A stretch of 64,000 nucleotides of DNA from Ampelocalamus luodianensis (taxonomy: Eukaryota > Streptophyta > Magnoliopsida > Poales > Poaceae): positions 11,954,671 to 12,018,670 of the forward strand of contig CM070620.1 in NCBI GenBank assembly GCA_036346255.1, given 5' to 3'. The translations under genes were made by a program, and so were the position numbers. Shown here one piece after another: positions 57,130-64,000 of this stretch. Positions within the stretch are counted from its first letter, which is position 1. Every line of letters begins with the position of its first letter. Under the pieces are notes generated by a model that saw only the letters and a list, made by a program, of their open reading frames with translations, did no database searches and was not told the DNA's origin.

Positions 57130-57589
57130 GAGCATCTACAATAGATTATTTCTTAGTTTGTTACTAAGAGGAGAGGGAGTACTCAATCTAACAAAAAGAA
57201 ACAAGTCTTCCAATGGATTATTTCTTGAGCTTGTGTCTAAAACTTTAATTGCTACAAATGTGTATGATTCCTGATGATCAATAATGAAGTACAACTTTGT
57301 GACCTACATGTTTTAGCTCATTTATCATATCAATAATAAAGTGAATTGCACAAATGATCGGTGGATATTTTGCTTTAAGACAGTGAGACCCACAAAACAC
57401 GTTTTTAGGTAACAAATAAGTCTCTAATAGAGTATTTAGTTGTTTCTTATGTCTTGGTATTAACAATTTGATAGTTTTTTCATCTAGAAATAACCTTACA
57501 TTATCTCTTCACATTCTCTCATCTACATCACCTAAATGCTAATGTGGTAATCCCTTAGTAACAGCTGATGTGAACTGTTATAGATACTC
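57130..57589. mobile_element. Tourist-like MITE, copy 2
   Basis: TIRs GAGCATCTACAATAG (57130) and CTGTTATAGATACTC (57589) with TAA duplications at 57127-57129 and 57590-57592. It is the same family as 10595-11019 but 35 bp longer near the left end, where a GAGAGGGAGTACTCAATC insert is seen. Confidence 0.82.
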
Positions 57590-57891
57590 TAAGCACAGGT
57601 AACAACAAATGTGTATAATCTTATATGCAAATAGTAAGAAAAGCAATGCAACAACAAATCAAAATGCAAACACATCATTCTTAATTGACATGTTATAATC
57701 GGATCATCACATCGAGCACCACGAATCCATGACAGAAATATGTCACATATTCAAAATGCTTCTGAAGTTCACACAAGAGTCACATGATTTAAAAAAGATC
57801 TAACCAAGTTCAATACTATTATAGTTCACGGCTACATGGCACATTACAGTTCACAAATACATTCAGTTGCTAATCTTCGCAATAAAAATTC

Positions 57892-58425
57892 CTAGAAACC
57901 ATAATAAAAAGCAATAAGAATAATTTTAAACTTGTCATCTGCAGCCACCGATTTCAGGATTGACTTGTTAATCTGGTCCAAGGACTTGTTAATTTCAGCT
58001 AAATGTGCCAACACATGGTTGTCAACATGAAAAACCATTGGATCCGTTTCTTGTGCATTGCTCAACTTCACACGACATTCTTCCTTTTTCTCCTGTTCCA
58101 TGAAATGCAACCCAGCCAGATGGATCTCGCATTGATCTTTTCACATGAAAGTGTCGCAACCGTTGGAATATTTCTGCACCAATTTTCAGAAATCAAATTG
58201 ACAATTATGTAACCATAGATCAATAAAACAAAATCACCATCAAATGAAGGGAAATTTCCTTACACCATCGTTGTTAAGGCATTTGTAGTACTCTTTTTCT
58301 CAACTCTTTGAGCTTTCAGACATTACCAAAATCATCTTTGCATCACATTTTGGGCATGGCACAAGCGGTAGGTCCCCACTAGGCCCCGACGTCGACAACT
58401 CGGACTGTGCTTTCTTCTTCTCCAT
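57892..58425 (-). pseudogene. GRF-type zinc-finger pseudogene
   Basis: The start at 58425 reads MEKKKAQSELSTSGPSGDLP, then CPKCDAKMILVMSESSKS, an in-frame TGA, EKEYYKCLNND, an intron (about 58253-58176, GTAAG donor and TTTTCAG acceptor), and YSNGCDTFM, a second TGA where Trp is usual, then KDQCEIHL. The frame then continues to HFMEQEKKEECRVKL and ends at 57892 with a hydrophobic tail (FKIILIAFYYGF). The CPKC...YYKC...C order matches GRF-type zinc fingers common in grass TE-associated genes. Two nonsense codons make it a pseudogene. Function of the family members in rice is not established. Confidence 0.72.
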
Positions 58426-58509
58426 CAACTGTCAACTGTCGAAGTGTAAATCGAAGTGTAAAAAAGAAATTAGGAAGGAAAATCAAAGTTTAAGTAAGAA
58501 ATTAAATTC

Positions 58510-58930
58510 ACATGCACCACAGAGGGGGCGCTTCGACTGGGGAGGGGTGGCGGGATGGGGAGGGGCACAACGCAGGAGGTGGCGCAGCTTGGCGCAGGCG
58601 GGCGGCACAGGGCTTGGCGGCGTAGGAGGCGGCGCAGGGGTTTGGCGTAGGCAAGGGCCGTGACGCGGCAGCGCAGGGGGCGGCGCGGGGGGCTCAGCGC
58701 TCAAATCCTAGCATGAGTCAGGGTTGGGAGGAATGCACGGGTGTGCAGGAGGATGAGAGCTCGGCGGGAAATGAGAAAAGACTGCTTCCGCGCGGAGGGT
58801 TTTTTTCACAAAAGTGCAGCAGGTGGGAGGTGGGTGCTGGCTCAGTCGATCTCGGTCGCGCATTTTGGAATTGATGGCTCAGACCGGTTATGTGCACATA
58901 TCCACCAAAGATACCATGTGCATTAGATAT
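58510..58930 (+). repeat. Inverted duplication, right arm
   Basis: Reverse-complement partner of 53285-53640, lying directly upstream of the minus-strand GRF pseudogene. It therefore looks like the promoter region of that gene family, and the left arm would be a second promoter copy without its gene. The right arm has a longer GGCGCAGG-rich segment at 58560-58700. Confidence 0.7.
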
Positions 58931-61480
58931 GCTGCCAATGTTATGCCTTCACTAACGTTATGCATTTCATCTTTGGAAAATTAACCATGGTGAAGTCGCA
59001 AGCTGTTTTCTGCTCTGTTTTTTTTTTTTTGTGCAGTTCTCACCCTTTTGGTTCTAAGATGTTTGTTGATCCAGCACTGCAGCCATATATGCAAAATTTT
59101 AAATTGCATCAATTGTTAGAAGTTTTATCGGCGTAATATGCATTGCAAGAGACACAGTTGCCACAACCTAAGTGAGGGAAGCTACCAGATGGCAACTTGA
59201 CAATGGAAGGCACACTAGTTTAATCTCAGTTGCTGCAGATTTACAGAAGCCTTGTGTGTAGTCTTCTTTGACAGTGAAAATAAGATTGTTACACAGGCAC
59301 TGTACAACTACTCCGTTAAAATGAACTCCATCGTGAGCAATGAAGTGAATCTTAAGTGGCATAACGATTTCAAGGTTTTGACTGGTGTCAAGCGCTCCAA
59401 CCACGGGAGTTTAAGATTGAACACGTCAGCAGACGGCAAGATAAGATGATTGGTTACCACTTACCGGCCTATCGCCCATGGTCATGTCAGGCATGCATGC
59501 CCTAGGGACAATGCTATCATATGGGGGTCGCTTTACCCGGAGTTGACCCACAAAAAATTTGAAATCGTGTACAGAATCTTTGTTGCTTGAATGTTTTGAT
59601 CACACTAATTCTCAAAGTTGGACTCCATTTAAGTCAAAGCTAATTGGGGCAAACTTGAAAAGCATTCTGAAAGAGATAGTAGGATCGTTAATGATAATTA
59701 GAAAGAGACGGATGATTTTGAAGATTTTTCGCATCCAAGTAATCAATAATTGGTAGTAGATGAATCACTAAATACCTCCAACACCTTTTTTGGATTAACT
59801 CAAACACCGGCGCAGCAGCACATGTTGATCACTACCAAATGCCAGACACCAGTGTCGCGCTACCGTGCGCAAGCGTGCACCCGTCCCGCCCTGGGAACCT
59901 CGACGCGCCGTCCAACGCCGTCGCACCCGGATGCATCAGCAAAAAGCAAACAACCAGCAGCCGATTTTCTAGATACACTCCAAAACAAGAAGTGTTTTTC
60001 TACTACACCTTGATAACACCAACTGCCACCTAGCAATGCCTGCCGCGCCAAGCATCTTTCTCTAGCAGCCGCTAGCACCATCTCACCTGTACAGCCGCAC
60101 CTTGGCATCTCACCGCATACACGTGATGGCTAAAAACTGTGCAGCCGCCTAGCACACAGCCGCCGGCCACAAGCGCTCACGTAATGATAAAATCAAGCTG
60201 CTGGCACAACGCTGCCACGAGCACAGCCGCAATTAGCACTTCTTCTATTCAACCACAAGTCACATCAATCACATCCCATTAACTCAACCAAAAGATTTTT
60301 TCTCTACTACACGCTCATCATCAGAAGCCCCAGGAGCCAATCCTCTTCTATGCAGCCTTACCTTTTTTTTTTCTCTTCATTACATGCTAGCAATCCTTGT
60401 AGCCGAGAGCCCCGAATTCCCTGCAGCCGCCACACTTGCAATCCTTGTACAGCCGCCAGCCAAAACCCTCTTGAGTATCTTCTGTTCGGCCACCAGCATG
60501 TCCGAACTCCTAATCCTTTTTATACGTAACACCCACTAACCCTAAAACCTTTTAGCGTTAGCATCTAATCACCCACGTATAGTCCACTAAAGTTCTATAG
60601 TCCAATACATGGGCTTTTACACCAGATTACAAAATCAATTTTGGACACCCCCAAAATTATCACATATCGTAGCCTCCAGAGCGCACCTCCGTAGCTCCAA
60701 CACACATAATCCATCTTTGATCTCCACGCGCCCCAACTCGAGCTCGACCGTCTTCTCCAGCATCCTCGACCCTCTGGACCATAACTTCGCATCAAGCCAT
60801 CTCCCGGTCACCGCCGTAGACCACGATCGCCTCCGAGTTACACTGCACATGCAAAGACCAAAATACCATCTTTTCTCAGCTCTTTCCAACTTGACCGATA
60901 TAAGTCCACACATACACACGCCTCAAATAACATTAGTACTCAACATTGTCAATTATTCATCAACTAAAATATACTAAACCTAGCCACATGGTCTAACAGA
61001 GATCGAAACATGCATGTACTTGCTATGTGCTATTTTGGGAGAAGATACTAATAAGCTTGTCTATCACATTAGATGAAACTTTTTTTTAACAATTGACTAG
61101 TGTAGTAATATTAAAGCTCATAACCCATAAGTTATAGGTTCAAATCCTAAAAGATACTAGTGAAAAATTTACACAAATAACCCACACAAACTTTGGTTAA
61201 TGGGAGTCGAAATCTTGTCATCAATGAGAGAGACGAGACAAGGTGACACCCTGCTAGTCTATGCTGTGGTTGGTGGATGAAACTTAATTTTTGACACGTC
61301 TCTTGTAATACTATAAATTATTATGTACAGTTTTGCTTCTTCAAAATTACACGGTAAAAATAAGAAAGTAAATTTATGTTTTTCATTATATCATTTTAAC
61401 CGTATCTTTCCAACTTACCTTCGATCCAATTTAGTACATATTTCAGTGTTAAAGGTCATTAATCACATCAACACACTGTA
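58931..61480. other. Gene-poor spacer
   Basis: A short plus frame at 59252-59446 (VVFFDSENKIVTQALYNYSV) follows a TTGCTGCAG-like acceptor and has exon-like composition, but no family is recognised. The region 59800-60540 is rich in GCAGCCGCC and CACCA words. The block at 60600-60980 has open frames on both strands without similarity I can name. A tRNA-Met-like fragment lies near 61114. Confidence 0.4.
61114..61157 (+). other. Fragment resembling the 3' half of tRNA-Met
   Basis: AGCTCATAACCCATAAGTTA followed by TAGGTTCAAATCCTA looks like an anticodon loop CTCATAA (anticodon CAT), variable region and T arm with loop TTCAAAT. The 5' half and acceptor stem are absent. It may be a tRNA-derived relic, or chance. 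Confidence 0.3.
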
Positions 61481-62894
<1,414 letters not shown>

Positions 62895-62895
62895 A

Positions 62896-62913
62896 TATAC
62901 ATACATACATACA

Positions 62914-62962
<49 letters not shown>
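62896..62962 (+). repeat. (TACA)n plus (AT)n microsatellite
   Basis: About eleven ACAT/TACA units (62898-62942) pass into roughly ten AT units (to about 62960). Confidence 0.85.
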
Positions 62963-62970
<8 letters not shown>

Positions 62971-64000
62971 CAATATTATAAGATAACGGTAATATTTTAA
63001 GATATTCGCAATATTATAAGATAGCAAAATTATTGCTCTGATACCAATATTATCAGATATTTGAAGTGATGAAAACAATATTATTATAAGATAATGATAG
63101 AGATTAATGGTGATTCTAATTAGATATTAAGGAAAATTAAAGAGATAGTGCTTGGTTGTACCTCACAAATATTATATTGACTAAGTGGGTGCAAAGGTGG
63201 ATGCACTTTCGTTCAATAATATTCTGGTTACTATTCAATAAATAGTATGTTGCGAATAGTGAATAGTATAGGGAATAGTATTTGGTGAATAGTATTTTCA
63301 AATAGTATTCTCTAAAATTGTTTTGTAACTTGTTTCAGGATCTTGCAGGTTGGCGAAACCAATATGACGGCCGGTTTGTGCAGCAAAGTTGTAGAGTCCT
63401 ACTCGGTACTCACCATATTTATCGCTAATTTGCTTCAGAAGTGGCTAAGCTTTTCCCTATGTGTTCTTAATCATAGTCATATGAGAAAAAAAATTTATCG
63501 TCACTCCAGGCAGTTCCACCCGAAGGAAACACTTCTCTCAGCATACACACCACCCTATAACGGCCACATGCCTAAAACGGGGGAATTTACAGATGCTGCA
63601 GAGGTTTCTCCTATAGAGTTCTTAGCATAAAACCTTGCCTCATATGATCAGATTTAAAATACTAAAGGAAGTTCAAAACCACTTTATTTCCACAAAAAAA
63701 CTTACATATGGTTTTCCCTTTCGGGAAACCCGATGATTAACACAAGATAGGGGGTACCTTACACTGATATTACAAACCTTCTTATTGGATGAATATTTTA
63801 CAGTGGTGTTCTTCTCAAAGGAAGACTTTAGCTAGTACTGGAAGGCTGAAGCTAGTAGATGATAGCTAATGCATTATGCATTAAGCTAATTATAGTGGTA
63901 GGTATGGTGATTGGTGATTGTGTTGCTCTTTCTCTGAATGCTCTAATGCTTTGATGCTTCAATGCTTCGGTGCCCTCTGAGAAGATGGCTGGCGTCTCCT
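62963..64000. other. Right flank, no supported gene
   Basis: AT-rich sequence with repeated AATATTATAAGATA (62970-63085) and GAATAGTAT words (63225-63315). A plus frame at 63343-63630 (95 residues) has no recognised domain. From about 63690 on no structure is clear. Confidence 0.4.

Noticed and set aside
7508..57590. Segmental duplication explaining Helitron plus MITE in the same order at 7.5-11.0 kb and 54.5-57.6 kb
   Set aside because: The spacer between Helitron and MITE is about 690 bp in one case and 196 bp in the other and does not align, so independent insertion is more likely.

Overview
The window reads as nuclear DNA of a grass, most likely an Oryza (rice) relative. First exons are GC-rich, introns are AT-rich, introns begin GT and end AG, and nested MULE, Helitron, MITE and LTR insertions are dense. 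The species is inferred from style and TE families; no search was run.

Four host genes look intact. Two FLZ-type zinc-finger genes (13107-13635 and 18696-19088, both plus) lie about 5 kb apart with the same intron position. A seven-exon MYG1-family nuclease gene (37419-44559, plus) carries an antisense RTE LINE in intron 3. A four-exon GT77/DUF271 glycosyltransferase gene (50711-52956, plus) has a C-terminus added by a tiny last exon. Broken genes are an F-box relic (46658-47183, minus), a GRF-type zinc-finger pseudogene (57892-58425, minus), and captured DUF506-like and B3-domain fragments inside MULEs.

The rest is mainly layered mobile DNA. Left to right: (a) 2523-9951 is a MULE-like element holding a Copia-type solo LTR, itself split by an L1-type LINE with perfect 16-bp target duplications; a Helitron sits in its right TIR. 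(b) 10595-11019 is a Tourist-like MITE in one copy of a tandem duplication whose other copy preserves the empty site. (c) 11420-12620 and 19333-20692 are two hAT-like elements. (d) 14787-17732 is a degenerate MULE containing a tandem pair of foldback MITEs. (e) 21427-30273 is an 8.8-kb MULE with a 10-bp target duplication, a decayed Copia polyprotein, a B3 fragment and a ~150-bp repeat array. (f) 30559-37116 is a 6.6-kb Pack-MULE-like element with a perfect 9-bp duplication, a DUF506 fragment, a 3.4-kb Gypsy-type solo LTR and a 1.6-kb solo LTR. (g) 45042-46602 is a smaller MULE with a captured GC-rich insert. (h) 48518-50124 is a small non-autonomous LTR retrotransposon. (i) 53285-62900 holds an inverted duplication, a second Helitron, a second MITE of the same Tourist-like family, a truncated third Helitron and microsatellites.

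The most notable points are four MULE-like elements with related TIRs that each carry GC-rich, gene-like cargo; a threonine-tRNA-like sequence directly at the 5' end of the RTE LINE; three related Helitrons filled with AT-rich satellite-like repeats; and the FLZ pair. I found no clearly new cellular system. The strongest candidate for something under-described is the MULE family with its captured cargo.
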